A stretch of DNA of 64,000 nt. It comes from Bradysia coprophila. Its lineage: Eukaryota > Arthropoda > Insecta > Diptera > Sciaridae. The translations under genes and the position numbers were made by a program. This document shows, in pieces, positions 23,433-37,014 of the stretch; the first letter of the stretch is position 1, and each line of letters begins with the position of its first letter. Where the stretch lies: positions 4,475,739 to 4,539,738 of the forward strand of contig NC_050735.1 in the NCBI RefSeq assembly GCF_014529535.1. The letters are read 5' to 3'. Below the pieces are notes generated by a model. The model saw nothing but the letters and a program-made list of their open reading frames with translations, was not told the DNA's origin and searched no databases.

Positions 23433-26400
23433 AATAGAACTTCGGGGTTAAATGTCTACCATTTTACTCCTTTTAATCAATCATCAATCAATCCAACATT
23501 TATGGTTTTTATCCTACAAAAATCTCAGCAGAAATCCATCATTTTATCTCAGAAGTTGGATAATAAAATCGAAAAGCTTTTCTGATTCCTTTTAGCTTTA
23601 ATTTTCAAAATATTAACTGCAAAAATGTATCATAATGACAAGTTTGAAAAGAAAACTCAGTTAAAGTCTCGAATGAAAACCTGTTGTGAGAACATTAACT
23701 TGGACAGTTGTATTGATTCGCGTTGTGGGAAATTCATTGTAATCGATATATTATCTGTTCTATATAAGCTTTTTCATTTTATTTTTTTCCCTATTGTCTT
23801 CTATTATACATATATTGTAACACATTACCGGTTAATATATGTATATATAGTCTCTATCACTATTATTATATATTAGAGGACTCGATCCGAGTCTCATGTT
23901 TGACACAGAGTGACATGCTGTTTATTTTAGAAAATCGAGTATTATATTGGGATTTTTTTAAAAATTGTTTTTTCTTTACTTTCTTCTAGGAATGTTTTTC
24001 GGTTCATATAGAAAATAGACACGTGACAACACGATATTAAACACAAATCAAATAAAGAAATTAGAAAATACTGTTTTTTTTCATCAAATTTCTTATGGCA
24101 AAAAGTGAAATTATATTTTCATTTTTGTGTTATAGACCCTAAATCATTTTTATGATGTATTTTTAGAGCGATTCAACTAATAATATATTTTTTTGTGTTA
24201 TTTTCATATTCTTTTCTTCCTCCCCATTTTTCTTTATTTTATTTCTCTCTCATTCCAAAAAGTAATAAATTACCAACTGCGACCGATAAACAACAACTAG
24301 ATTAATATTCGACATTCATATATACTTTATATAGATTCGTATTATCACTAAAACATTAAAGGCCGTTTTTACAAATTTGGGCAAACATATTCGTTCGAAA
24401 AGAAAGTCGACAAACTTTGTTTAAAAAATATATTTACAGGCGGACAAAACTAAGAAGTCACAATTTACAATCCAATTCTCTTTATTCGTTCCACTAATAC
24501 GTCTGCGTACGTGGATATCGTTTGTTAAATGAATAAGATCAATTGGATTGTAATCGTTGAAAATGTTACTTGTTTATTTTTTCGCACTGTAATTCTTTAA
24601 AAAAATTTATTTGTTTTTCCAACGTGGCATATATAACATTCTGTGCCATCTACATCATAATGAAACTATTCTTGGCTATTTTTTTTTGTTTTTTTGTTTT
24701 TTCTTATTTTCTTTTCCACATTTTATTTACTAAAAATTCATTCTGATGCGAAAAACCCGATAAATACAAACCTATTTTAAATGTTGATAGTCAAATTGCT
24801 TTTGGTTTCAAAATGATCACATACTTTTTCTATCTTAATAAATAAATCTGTAAATCTGTTAACGAAATAAAATTTGCAAAAATAATAATCGCAGGGATAG
24901 CATTTCAGTTTAGGCGATGAAATTGTTGTACAAACTTTATTTTAATTTTTGTAAATTGTTTTTGACTAAAACTGGGGTATACGCATACACAGCTCAAGGT
25001 AAATAAATATTTCTCTAATAAATGCACGTCAACCAAATTATGTCAAGGTTCTGAAAGCAGCTGGTATCCAAATTTGAATGGAGTCACCAACATAATGTGG
25101 AAAATTGTCACATTTTCGATGCCTGCATCATAAAATGCTATATGAAACACTTTCCACCTACAAACTCATGTGAAAATACAAATCTAGTGTCGAATAGATC
25201 ACTAACTTCGTAGAGGTGCCACTAGAAATTTTGAGCCTTCGTGAGCAACTCAGAATAAACACTGAAGGTAATGCAAATCTTTAGCGTACCATAATAAATA
25301 TGGAACCCAAGTTTTAGGTTTAGGTTTAAGTGAGGAAAAAGTGACAAATTTGGAAAAATGTCCTTGGGAAATGATCTACTATATTTTCCCATTTTTCGCT
25401 AATTTTAACAAAAAAATTGGAAATTATGAAAATTTGCAAAAATCTGGGAAAACTCACGAAAATGTTTTCCCAAGAATAGTCTCTGGTTGAATATGATAGC
25501 ATGACTGTTGGAACAGTATTTCAACATTGATATTGCAAAAATTATATTGGAATCGACATCGCTGCAATAATGGCGTGAGTTTACGCTGCTCTTAAATTTA
25601 CCCAAAACTTGGGTGCCGTCTGCTTTTACCTTTTTTACCTTTACCACTCGCGTAAGTGTGTCTGATATTCCCGTAATAACACGTATACTCTGTGTGTTTT
25701 GAATGAGTGGATCAGCTGAAGAAAACGCATAGACACAATTCTGGTTCACTTTAACTTTATCTCAGTGACTGTGATAAATTAATTCATTGTGTTTGTTGCA
25801 TTCAATACAAGAAAATAAAATCATCTGTCACTAAAATGTGTCCCGAAAAGGTTAAGTTGCCGTTTGTCATATCAACTGCAGTTGGCATAAGATAAATTCT
25901 GTGAATATTGCATTATATAATGCATTGTGAGTGGGTAAGTTGACCCATATAAACGTTTCTTTAGAAATTTTCTGGTTTTCCAGTGAAGAGGAAAATCGAT
26001 GACATTTCCGATAATTTCATCATTTTAATGTCTGCCTGCAGGCTGAGCTGAAATAAAACTGGCATCAACGTTCCCGGGGGGCGAATAACGTTATACAACC
26101 TTTCGTTCAAACGATGATATTTTTCATCAATAAATTTTCTATAGCCAAGCCATAACATATGTTTCATTCAATTGAAAAAGATAAATTTTCCTTTAAAGCT
26201 GAAATTAAATTTCTAGCTTCGCCAATTTCAACAAGCTTTTATCTAATCTAAAACTTTAACTATTTCCATCACGACAGATATATTTAAAAAAAACCAAATC
26301 GGTAAATTTTTGTCGCAATGCAAATTAGAGCTTCCTCTGCTCGTACAACTGTGATTTCTCTCTTTTGTGTCACTCGTAAAAATAACAAATCGCATTTTGT

Positions 26401-26998
26401 ATTACTATACACTCTTACAACTAATATTACAGATCGCTACTGGTTGATGGATTTCCGAGATTGCTCTCTACCGTATCGTCTTTGTGTCAAAGAGGAGGTT
26501 TATACACTTCAATTGCTGGTGTTAGCATATCTACTCGTGTCGATATCGATGAGTCGCTGAAATAAAGAACAAAATTTACGATTATTTGATGTGGGAGGAA
26601 ATGGTTAGTGAAATGGAATGGTAATTGATTCAACAACTTCAGAAGCTTTGATATGCATTTATGATGGTGAGTCTGCTACTCTTCTGTGGTGCCTCAACAA
26701 ACGCTCATAATGGCCATATAAACCTGATTGGATAACCTTCTAGTGCGAGGGCTGTCTTGGATTGTTCATTGAAATACGAAGAAGATGCTTTAATTTCGAT
26801 TGTAACTAATTCATTGGCATTAGAAATACAAAAAAATAAAGATTACCAGGAATGTCCCAGTCTTTGTCTTTGGTACCTGGCTGTACGTTACATTTTTAAC
26901 GTTGCGGTTCTTGCAACGGATCATCAAAGTACCAAATGAAATGAGTCAGTGTAATGTGTTGTAGTGTGCTCTTGGACATTTAATTTGAAATGAAAAAT
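23433..26998. other. No gene seen (3.6 kb)
   Basis: Very AT-rich sequence with many TTTTATTT runs. The part around 25260-25600 shares diverged text with 32585-32700 (AATGCAAATCTTTAGCG, GAATATGATAGCATG), so it is repeat-derived. Nothing coding is supported. Confidence 0.45.
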
Positions 26999-27074
26999 TG
27001 GTGCACGGGTGGGAGACGAACCCACAATCTTCACCTTACCGTGGTGATGCTCTTACCACTTAAGCTACCTGGCA
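26999..27074 (-). tRNA. tRNA-Thr(GGT)-like sequence with encoded CCA, probably tRNA-derived element
   Basis: Read on the minus strand it folds as a cloverleaf: acceptor TGCCAGG against CCGTGCA (two mismatches), D-stem GCTT/GAGC, anticodon stem TCACC/GGTGA around loop ACGGTAA (anticodon GGT, threonine), T-stem GTGGG/CCCAC around TTCGTCT, then CCA encoded in the DNA. Departures from a working tRNA are C at position 33, T at 58 and the acceptor mismatches. Eukaryotic tRNA genes do not encode CCA, so this is better read as a retroposed or SINE-type tRNA derivative. Inverted flanks (TTTGAAATGAAAAA on the left, TTTTCATTTCAAT on the right) enclose it. Confidence 0.5.
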
Positions 27075-29930
27075 CACTTTTCATTTCAATCTTTGTAGTT
27101 TCATATTGTGGTCATCAATGGTGTAGTGATGTATTTCAACGGTCATTTGATACTCCAATAGTCGAACTTTTTATGCCTATTACAGTTAGTGTCATCGAAT
27201 GTATGTCTAAGTTTTCCTCAGCCTTTTCACTGATGCAGACCCACACTTATATAGGTCTTTGAGTCTTTGTATGGGTTTATACGTGTAACTAGCGCGCACA
27301 TGGTAGTGCTAAAATCGTTTCGTCAAGATCGTAAAGCTTGTAAAACAGCTGGAGTAACTCTATACAAAAATTTTGTTGACATTGAGAACTCTTGGAATGG
27401 AGTGGAATTTGTTCAATGCTTGGCCGCATTTTAGTACGTTTTAGTACTGCAGCGGTCTGTGTATACACAAAATTTCATATGAGAATAACTCGGTACGTAA
27501 AAGCATGACTTCTGCTGGTCTTTAACTTACCTAGTTTCTTGAAATTACTCGAAATAGAAATAAGGTAATTCGAGAAAATGATTGCTGAAAAATTGTCAAA
27601 GTTTCGCAATTTTTCAATTTTTCTTTAAATTTCTCAAAATTGAGAAAATCAGGAAATTTGCTAAATTTTCTCGAAGTTTTCCAATTTTCCTAACAATTTC
27701 TCGAAAACGATAAGATCAGAAAATTTGAAAAAAATATTTTTGGAAAATTTTTGAATTTCCAGTTTTTTCTGAATCTTCTTGAAGTTTCGCAATAGTTCTT
27801 GAAATTACTCGAAATCGAAATTTAGTAATTCCAAAAAATCATTTCTGGAAAATTCTTGAATTTTCCTGAATTTCTTGTTGCTTGATTTTCTTGAAGTTTG
27901 TTGAATTTTTCAAGTTTTTTTTTAAATTATCTAAAAGTACGTCCTCCTGGTGCACACCGATTCCAAGAAAAATTCGTAAATTGAATTTAATAATTCAATT
28001 AAGTCATTAGAAACTACGGAATTATTAATCCCATCCAAATTACTTAGACCAGCATCATGACTGCTTCAGAAATGTATAACAATTGGCTTCCGTTCAAACA
28101 GTTTCGATTCAATGCATTTCGGTCAAGGCCATCGCAGACCATGTTGCAGTGAAGTTTAATGAAATCTATTCAATCTATTCAAACTGCAATATGTTCCACT
28201 TAGTGCCATATTCGACAAGTATAAATATGAATATAACTCGACTGAGCGATGCGGGATATATGCACTTTTTCGTCATCAACCGAAATAATTTCGGTGAAAT
28301 GTAATTTGATAAAATGAAATTGTTATAATAAAAATTATTGCATCGCGTTTGACATTCAAACAGAACATAATTTTATGTATAAACACCCAGCTGATAACTT
28401 CGAACTTCCCCAATACCATCAAACCTAATTCAAAGTTACAAAATGTGACACTGACACGAAACCTATTTGGTTCGTTGAAAGCGAATTCGTCTATTAAAAT
28501 ATATAGAATTTATATGTAAGTGAATGTTATATAGGATCAGTGTTCATGAAAACATTACCGACAAACATATATAAATACGAAACACGCTAACACAACACAC
28601 TCCATTACTTATCCATCTTTTTTTTAGTATATAATTTGGATCAAGTTGTTTAACCTAACCGAAGACTTAGACCTAAAGTCAGGAAAATTGTTGGAAAATT
28701 GTTTCGTTTCGAATATAAAATGCATTATTTAGTTGGTAGTGCCTGTATAATATACACATCAAGTACATATTGACTCAGAGTATTTATACAAAGCTGCACA
28801 CATTTCGATATAGGCACCATGGAAAATGGAGCATATACCTTTGTGACACATATTTATAACTTTTCATATTTAATATTATTCAAATTTGACTTGCAGTTAT
28901 AGAAGGTGAACGTAAGCTGCACAAAATTTATGCAAATTCATTGATTATTAGTTGGAACAGCATATAAACAACAACTTTGACGAAGGAAATCTGTTATGCT
29001 ATGCAAACAAATTAACTTTTACTAAGTAAAACTGGAAGCAGAGTTGATGGTTATATAGGTAATATAGTTACAGCGGGTGAAAGGCCCTGGTTTTTTAGAC
29101 AATCACACAACTAGGTCATCAATTAAAAGACTGAAGCATTTTCCATTAAAATTAGAATTTCATTTTGAAAGCAAAGCTTAATGTAAGCGATGACGGTAGC
29201 TAGCGCTATGCAAGAAGTAAGGACTATTTACGTAGGAACGTTTATGAATTTCTAGTGCAGAATAGCAACAGTTATCCATCAGTAGTATGATTGCGAATCA
29301 GCACTAACAACAGAATTTTGAACACCAAGTAAAGGCAGCGCCACCTGTACACAATTTCTATATTTTTCACTTTGAAAACGTGAAAATTCTCACTATCGTA
29401 TCTAAGATAAGAAGCTTATGAAATTAGAGAAATCGAAGAAACGAAGATGAACAGCAGTAACAGCTTAGATACGAAAGTGGGACTTTTTAAGTGTACAAAG
29501 CAGTATTTCATTAGATGTCAGTGATTTGTTTTCCAAATTTCAAATGTTGCGTAACAACTTCACATTGATTCATTCCCATGAAATGTCACAGCAGTGAAGT
29601 TAGTTCATGAAAAAATAATTCAGTGACAGCAATCTTTTTATGAAGAAAAATACTAAATTGTAATAGATTTTACCCTTAGTTTCTAAACTCCATTCTCCTA
29701 TTCTCGAAGCTCTAATTAATGGTTTAAGATTGAATGGGTCTATAAAATGAAGATTATAAATTGTTTGTTTGTAAACGTTCCTACAAGAATTGTCACCAGT
29801 CAAAGTCAGACAAAGTGCAGAATATCCAAACATACTCAATGTCCTACCCAAGTCATAGAATCGCATTTTCAATAACATTAAGGAATCATTGCAAAACAAT
29901 TTGAGCCCTGTGTTAATCTATCGAGAAGTA
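27075..29930. other. No gene seen; degenerate AT-rich tandem repeats at 27533-27930
   Basis: Between 27533 and 27930, TTGAAATTACTCGAAAT and nearby text occurs twice about 255 bp apart, within a field of AATTTTCC/GGAAAATT variants. The remainder is unassigned AT-rich sequence. Confidence 0.45.
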
Positions 29931-30099
29931 TAATTGCCCTAGTTTTGATGATTACCATTACCCCTTTCTGCCATTTTTGTTTTGTCTTTCCTAAATCGTC
30001 ACAGTAACGCCTAACTTTAATTTTGATTTTAACTATGCCAATACTTCGTATCTAATGTTCGTCGCTGAATCTGATCATGTTTCTTTTCTAATTATCGTA

Positions 30100-30250
30100 C
30101 TGTGTATCGTCGTTAATGTCTTGCCCATATCAAATGTAAATATTATTATTATCCTAAGTGTATTCGTAAGGACATTTGTATAAGGATTCATTTCCTTCTT
30201 GTTCTATTTATGTAATAAAAAGTTGAAAGTTGAAAGTTGAAAGTTGAAAA
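30100..30250 (+). mobile_element. 3' end of a non-LTR retrotransposon with GTTGAAA tail
   Basis: The run ATTATTATCCTAAGTGTATT, then a TATTTATGTAATAAAA signal, ends in four copies of AGTTGAA (30221-30250). A polyadenylation-like signal followed by short tandem tail units, rather than poly(A), is characteristic of I/Jockey/R1-type LINE 3' ends. No reverse transcriptase frame is seen upstream, so the copy is strongly 5'-truncated. Confidence 0.5.
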
Positions 30251-32957
30251 CAATCAATAAAATATTTGTTTACCGTCCCCTGTTTTAACGACATTTTAAT
30301 CTCCGTAAAGTCAATTTACTTACACCAACCAACGTACAAAAAATCACACCCAATTCTGATCCAAGCTTTATTAAAACAACTCGACAAACGAACACAAATT
30401 GGGTCGATTAGTAATGTAAACATTTGACGCCAACGGGTATCGAATGAAAGTTTATTGGCTTGCGTTATGAATAAATCGAATTTGGGTTTAATTGATTGAA
30501 GCTGTTCCATTCGAATGTCCTGCAGTCTCATTTTGGATTTTCTTTTGACAATAATTTTTGTTGTGATGCAATAATGTGCATCATCAGTGATGCAATTATT
30601 ATGCTTTACGTTGTACTAATGAGAAAAATTCAGAATTTGAGACAAATGCTTTAGGTGGACACATACCTCCACATCAAAAATTTAAATCTTCGTTTAAAGT
30701 GGAAGATATTACACAAACTCTGAATCATTAATGCTTAATTTTCCATTTAAATGAAAATGCATAATTAATGACTAATGGTGTGGTTAAAGTTTGTCCTTCT
30801 TCCGAAAGTCCAATTAAAATTCAAAAATGGATCAATAATTCATGTGTGGGTATAATATTGAGTAAATATATAGGGCGGACGACAGCGGTTTCGTGGAAAA
30901 CTATTTTAAACAGGTGGTTGGTGGGCTGGATCGAATTGAAAGCTTTTTATGAAACACCGGATAAAAATTTACAAAAATGAAGAACATGTTGGCAAATCAT
31001 TGTAAAAAATTAAAACTTTCTGACCTCGGGCGGTTGGAATCTAATAAAGGTTTGGCAAGGGTGATTTAATGAAAATTAATTGGACGTATGTTAAATTCAT
31101 GACTAAAGTACGTGACTACCATATCTCTGGAACTATCATTTTCGCAAGGTATGGATTTTACTCAAGTTATGAGCGTGGGGTGTCCTCAAAGTTCACCGAA
31201 ATTTTTCGAATATATATTCCGAAGTTGTATTGCCATTAGGAATTCCACAAGTAGTTTTTACTGGTTAAAAATGGAATCAATCAATCCAGTAAGTCAGAAT
31301 AAACATGAACGGGCAACATGCTCTAATAAAAGTGTTTCATTCTCAATAGAAAGAAAGAATTTAGTTTTCTGGTACTGATGAAGTGCGGGAGAATATCATG
31401 AAGTGCATCCCGTGGCTACAGTTCTGTTGTTAGTTTAGCTGAGCCTACCGACTTTTAAAATTTCGAACAGTATGAGGCTCAAAAAATCACAAATAATTGT
31501 TTATTTGAGTATAATTCCAGTGATATGGTAGTTACACCTTTTAACGATGTCGCCCTCGATGTATGGTTTCCTCAAACTACTAATTGTCTATCTTCACCTG
31601 CGGTCATGTGTCGAGAAGAGGCTCTCAAGTGACTTCTTGATTTTTGTGATGACTTGGTAGTATAATGGGTCGTACGTGACCCCAACTCTCTGACCTGTAT
31701 CCTTCGATTAGAAATGATCGGCCCAAACTGACAAAACCTACACCAAAAAAATCTTCACCTTCGATAAAAGGGAAGTGAAGGAATTCAACCACCATTACCG
31801 ATTTCGTGTAACAAGTTTTAATAATTTTCGTCTGGAAGAGTTGTAGAAGGGGCCATAAATTTTACTGATAAACATTCTGTTGCTTGTCTTGAGCAGGTGA
31901 AAGTCTGATATAGATATGGATAAGTATAGATAAAATGTGAAATATATTTTCACAAAACTAATGTCACAACATATATGAGTAAATTATGCACAACCATAAC
32001 ATGCACAGAACTACTTGTCGTGTGTGTTCACACCGAATGTTATAAGGTTCGTCTTAACCTTTCGCTGAGATTGCGTGCAACAATCCAAAGTTTACTGCTG
32101 AAAAGAAGTTTTTTTTTTGTAGTAAAAGTTATAGAATTAAGCAAAGAGCATTGTTGTATACAAAGTTTTCATTCTAATGGGCCCACATGTTCATTTAATA
32201 ATTTAGAAGAAAAACATTAATTTTTAAACTGAACACGAACTCTCTGGCCTCCATGTCATTTCAGTTAATTTTTGTGTGTTTACTGGACTCGTAAATGTTT
32301 TTGTTTTGTATGAGTATCGTTTATGACACCAACCAACGCACTTCAAGCATGAGTGGTACTCTAAATAGAGTTTTTTTTGGACTGCTTTTCCTTTTAGTTT
32401 AATTACAAAATCTTTTACTTCATTCTTTTCAACATACATTCGGCCAGCACAGCATAAAAATAGAAAATATTCGAGGGCCGATGAAATCGCAGGACTGTGT
32501 TACATTTTGTATATAGTTCACCTTTATGCTGCTAGTACATCAGTGCCGAGGCCAGTACCGAAGTTTACATATATATTGAAGGTAGTGCAAATCTTCAGCG
32601 GATTACAAAAAATATGAAATCCAAGCTACGTATGAATTTAATGGTGAATATGATAGCATGGATGTTGTACTTTACATCACTGTTTGTTGCTGTGAAAAAT
32701 TGCTTTCGCTAGCGTGCAAAAATTTTAGTGAAATCGTAAGTGCTACAATGAAGTACCCTGGCGCTGCCGTCGAATTTACCCTAAACTTACATAAAACATA
32801 CAAAGCAATCTTTATCACTGACACCCCCAAATACAGTCCTATGATTTGGATAATTAAAAAAGCTATATAAGGCAGAGATGAAACACTATCAATCAAAATA
32901 CTGTCAAGGTATACCAACAATGAAAACGGAATGTTGAATGGTGTACAAAGAATTATT
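30251..32957. other. No gene seen (2.7 kb)
   Basis: Unassigned AT-rich sequence upstream of the minus-strand gene's stop codon. About 32585-32700 is a diverged copy of repeat text also seen at 25260-25600. Confidence 0.45.
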
Positions 32958-33722
32958 TTACCTTAAATTTTCAATGCGTGGTCTTCGCCGATGCGGTCGC
33001 CTTCGACGTTCCTTTTTGCAGCGACAATCGCAGTGCATAACGCATAGGGCAATACTCGATATCACGGTTACAACAAATGGCACCACAAAGAAGTGAATAA
33101 TTATCGACACTTGATCGTTACGATCGTATGAAGTCATGACTACCGTCTTATTCAAACGCGAATAATGGCACGGAAACACTGTACCTTCAATGCCGTACAT
33201 ATCCGAAAAATTTTTACACGTTACACTGGGCGGATAACCGCATCCTTTAATATTAACCAATAATATTGCTTCTTCGGAATGTTCGGTCAAATTGGCCAAC
33301 ATCGTAGTCGATATGTTGGGCGAATAAGTTAAATTCGATTCGATAAATGTGACATAGATGTGGGTGCACTTATACAGATCACTTGTACAGCCCTCTCTGC
33401 ACGACGACCATGAACAATTCATAATACCGATGACATCTTCGCGTCTCTGTGTCGTGCACCAAGTGGGCTCGTCGGTGAAGTCTGACACCAATGTTGATAT
33501 AGCCGGATCAACATACAGTGGCACGAGAAACAATAACGATGCACCAGCTGTGACGCTAAAAAAAGCTAACGTTGATGTGGTGTAGAAACTGACTCGTTCG
33601 CGGAATGTTCTCTTTTTGACAATAACTTTCTTTTTCGAGCTTAATTCTTTTATTTTAAGTCGGCGCTGTTCGTTCTGCTGCTGTTCTAGAAGTTGTTCCG
33701 AACTGCCACTAATCATTGTCAA
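32958..33722 (-). CDS. TipE/Teh family sodium channel auxiliary subunit
   Basis: Uninterrupted 254-codon frame. Layout: basic N-terminus, transmembrane segment at about residues 44-71, a cysteine-bearing extracellular loop with several N-x-S/T sites (CSWSSC then REGCTSDLYKC), a second membrane segment at about 206-229, and an arginine-rich tail. This two-pass topology with a large cysteine loop is that of TipE and its homologues Teh1-4, which associate with the insect voltage-gated sodium channel Para and raise its surface current. The end is uncertain: the last sense codons run into CTTAAG/GTAAAA, which would serve as a splice donor, so the stop at 32958 may lie in an intron and a further C-terminal exon may exist downstream. 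Which Teh paralogue it is cannot be settled here. Confidence 0.75.
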   Translation of the reverse strand: MTMISGSSEQLLEQQQNEQRRLKIKELSSKKKVIVKKRTFRERVSFYTTSTLAFFSVTAGASLLFLVPLYVDPAISTLVSDFTDEPTWCTTQRREDVIGIMNCSWSSCREGCTSDLYKCTHIYVTFIESNLTYSPNISTTMLANLTEHSEEAILLVNIKGCGYPPSVTCKNFSDMYGIEGTVFPCHYSRLNKTVVMTSYDRNDQVSIIIHFFVVPFVVTVISSIALCVMHCDCRCKKERRRRPHRRRPRIENLR

Positions 33723-36700
33723 AACAAAGATTTTTCGCCTGTTTTCGCATATATGGTGGTGATATCCAATACATTTCCATTAAATCCAAAATCGATGGTA
33801 GTTTTTCTTCGTTTTAAAGTTCCATGCGATGGTGTTCGTAACGTAGGTGTGTAGTGAAAATGGAAAAAAACAGAAAGCTTCATTCATCAAGTGAACCGTG
33901 TTATATGGAAATTTTTTATCGCAATAAAATGCTCCCTCATGTCCAATTTACTTGCAGGCTGATGATATTTGTGTGGATGTCGGTCACACACATGTGTATA
34001 AAACGGGCGAGAGGAATAAATTTGGTTTTTGATTATTTCTATTCGCTTCGTATGAAAGTTGAATGGCTGAGAAGGTGTTTGTCAATGAACTTTTTTTTGA
34101 ATATTGATTAGTTCTAGTCGTAGTTATAGGCTAATGTGTTCATAGGTTAACCGAAAATTCATCGACAAAAACATATTTGAATGGTCGTTGTTTCCATGAT
34201 TTTTTATGATGCTTCACTTTGTGGAAGCACTCACATTTTGTAATTCATTAGGCGGTCAGTAGAAATGTTGAAAAATCATTAAAGAAACCACACCACCTTC
34301 ACAATTTTTTTTTATATAACACGTAAAATGTTACCGATGTATACAATAATTATTGTTGCTTTTACGGCCAAGGGAACACACTTTTCCAATTTATTTATTT
34401 CACCAATCGAATCAACAAAATCCTTGTACTGTCCATCTCCGACGACATGTCAAGGCATTTTATTTTTTACAAAAATGATACATTGCAAATCGCACCCATT
34501 TCGAACAAGACATTTAGGGTTATTTGTTCGTTTCGTTTTTTTTTTATTTACCAGTTGTGCTTGACTTCTGTTCGACCATGCTCAAAACAATTCTATTGAT
34601 TCGATTGCAATTAATTTCACCACTAGAAGCCGTCGTCTTTTTCTTTAATGAACACAAATTTGTACGATCAATTTATCGCTGATCTGATCTGATCTGTTAA
34701 CGAGACATCTGGCCGATGATTACGATCAAAAGTATTAAAACGTTAAAAATGATAAGAATATCTTTCTTTTTTTTTTCTTTTTAAGATTATATTCAAACAG
34801 GGGGGTCGATCAGGTTAACACTCGACGATGAACATTATATAAATTTGTGTGTGGGAGAAAAATGTTTTTTATCGAACGTTACAACGATGACTGAATCGTT
34901 GTCTTTTTATTGTGATGGCATTTTGGAATATGCCAGCCGCTCCCAGAATAATTACGAGCAGCGCAGACGCGTCGATCCGAAATTGGTGAAATTCTCCCAT
35001 TTTATTAGAAAACGCGACAGGGGTAGTAGTTTCCTGTAGATTTATTTTATTGAATGGAAATAGACTTGCGCATATTAGTTTCACTTCTCTCTCGCTTTTT
35101 TTGTATTAAACATATCGATGATTCATGAGCAAAACGTTATATAAAGATCAACAACATCCATGTGTGTGCTGTGTATGCATTCGGTTTCAAATTCTAAGTC
35201 GTCTTTTTGATTGGAGAAAAATATTTTAATTTTTTAGAAAATTAATTGCAATTACTAGAATGCACTCTCTCTCACTCTCCCTCTCACGACCTGCATTCAT
35301 GTAAAGTTCACTTTGGTGTACTATCTTGTCGATTTCGCTCATTAACCTATTGACCTAATTGGAAATTTATATTGAAGTAAAAATCATTACGTTGCGTCTT
35401 GAAGGACTTCGAAATGCACGACATGCGATTCGGTTGAGTACTGAAACGATTGATGATTGTCGATTGTCTATTGGCGGTTGGAATAGTAATTATCAATAGT
35501 CTATTGTTCGGGCATCTAGATGTTAGGTTGAATTACATTATCAAATTAATTACAACTCGGAGTGTCCGAATCGATCAATTGTCAAATTTGATGTCGTTGA
35601 ATTGAGGTTGGCATTTAATCTTTCAAATCGACATAATGTATGGACACATTTTCCGTTGATCAATCAGAATGGTTTGTTGTCTTGCACAAATTCGTAATTT
35701 ACTTAGCAAAATCGGCTGAAAGTGATTTTATGTTTGTGATGCAATGAAATTAATAGCTTTGGTAGTTTCTCTGGCATTACATATTTTCAACTGTTGTTAA
35801 AACTCAATAAATTAGTACACTACCGTAGGTAGCTGGTGTAGCGATTTCAAATCAATTGAATTACACTCTGTCCGTTTAAATTGTACATTATTTGAGGTCT
35901 GCTAAATTTACGTCGCCCGAAACTCTGTCCTAAAAGCTATCCAATTTTTCATATTTGTAAATATTTAAAGTAAAATATTCCGAAAAATGTCGTTAGCTTT
36001 AAGTTGAGAGAACTTTCAGTCGGAGTAAGTGGACCTCCTGTGAACTCTTTGACCAAGATATTCATTTTCTTTCAGAAGAAATATAAATCACTTCGAAAAG
36101 ATTTTGCACTTCCAAGATGTGTCCTGTAAATTTGACTGCATTTTTCTTCTTTTCAGCTAAATTTTATTAAGGATCCCAAAAATCAGCCAACAAATTGGAA
36201 AACTTAGGAAAACACGAGATAATTTGAGAAAATATTTTTCTAAAAATAGTCTCACTGGTCTTCAGGCTTTGGAACAGGTCCAATTCAGATCGATTGGTAA
36301 AACTCAGAGTGAATTTTAGTCATTGCTAGCTTTCTTCTCGTAAGGTTGATGCTGAATTTAACCTGCTTGGAGACTTTTTGAATTACGTTCCTACTTTTAC
36401 TTTAGGGCAATTTTCAAATACTGGATTTTAGTTTACTTTTGATGATATCATTCCATCAGAATCCTTTTTGAAAAATGTACAACCACAATAACGACCACGA
36501 ATGTGGCAGCTTTCAACAGAAAATACATTTGGTTGTAGCAGTTTGACCGGCTCTGAGAAACGTGAGCAGTTTATGACAATTTCGTACCGGTGTCTCATAA
36601 TCGAATTTTTCATTCAAAATTATGGATTACGAGAGATGAACTCAGTTTGACCTGAAATAGAACTTATGTTCCGGTTACCCTTAAAGGATCTGATGTTGCT

Positions 36701-37014
36701 TCATGTAATATACAACTAGAGGCAGTGAAAGTTCATCATGAATCTGCTTCAGCATTTTTTCAGCTGATCGACACAAACAATCGAAACTGTTTATACATCT
36801 TCATACAGTTTTACTACTACCACGAACCACTACCAAGCCAAAGGATAACGTATGTTTTTCGAGTGTTGGGTTCCTTAAGCTTGACACACACGAGACATTG
36901 AAAATACGTTTTGGTCCAATTTCAATGCTGCCTCAGCTTAAGTGCCTCCTATTTTACATGACCTGAAAATTCCCGATTCAATGATCAATTACTAATTTAA
37001 TTAATTGTCAAAAT
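33723..37014. other. No gene seen (3.3 kb)
   Basis: Upstream flank of the TipE-like gene and intergenic sequence. At 36718-36845 there is a half copy of the element at 37290-37519 (CTTCAGCATTTTTTCAGCTG then GTTTTACTACTACCACG). About 36170-36240 is the AAATTGGAAAA-type low-complexity repeat also present at 25380-25470. Nothing coding is supported. Confidence 0.45.

Noticed and set aside
23625-23876. 83-codon frame with a hydrophobic C-terminus
   Set aside because: AT-rich low-complexity sequence gives F/I/Y-rich peptides by chance; no splice or promoter evidence.
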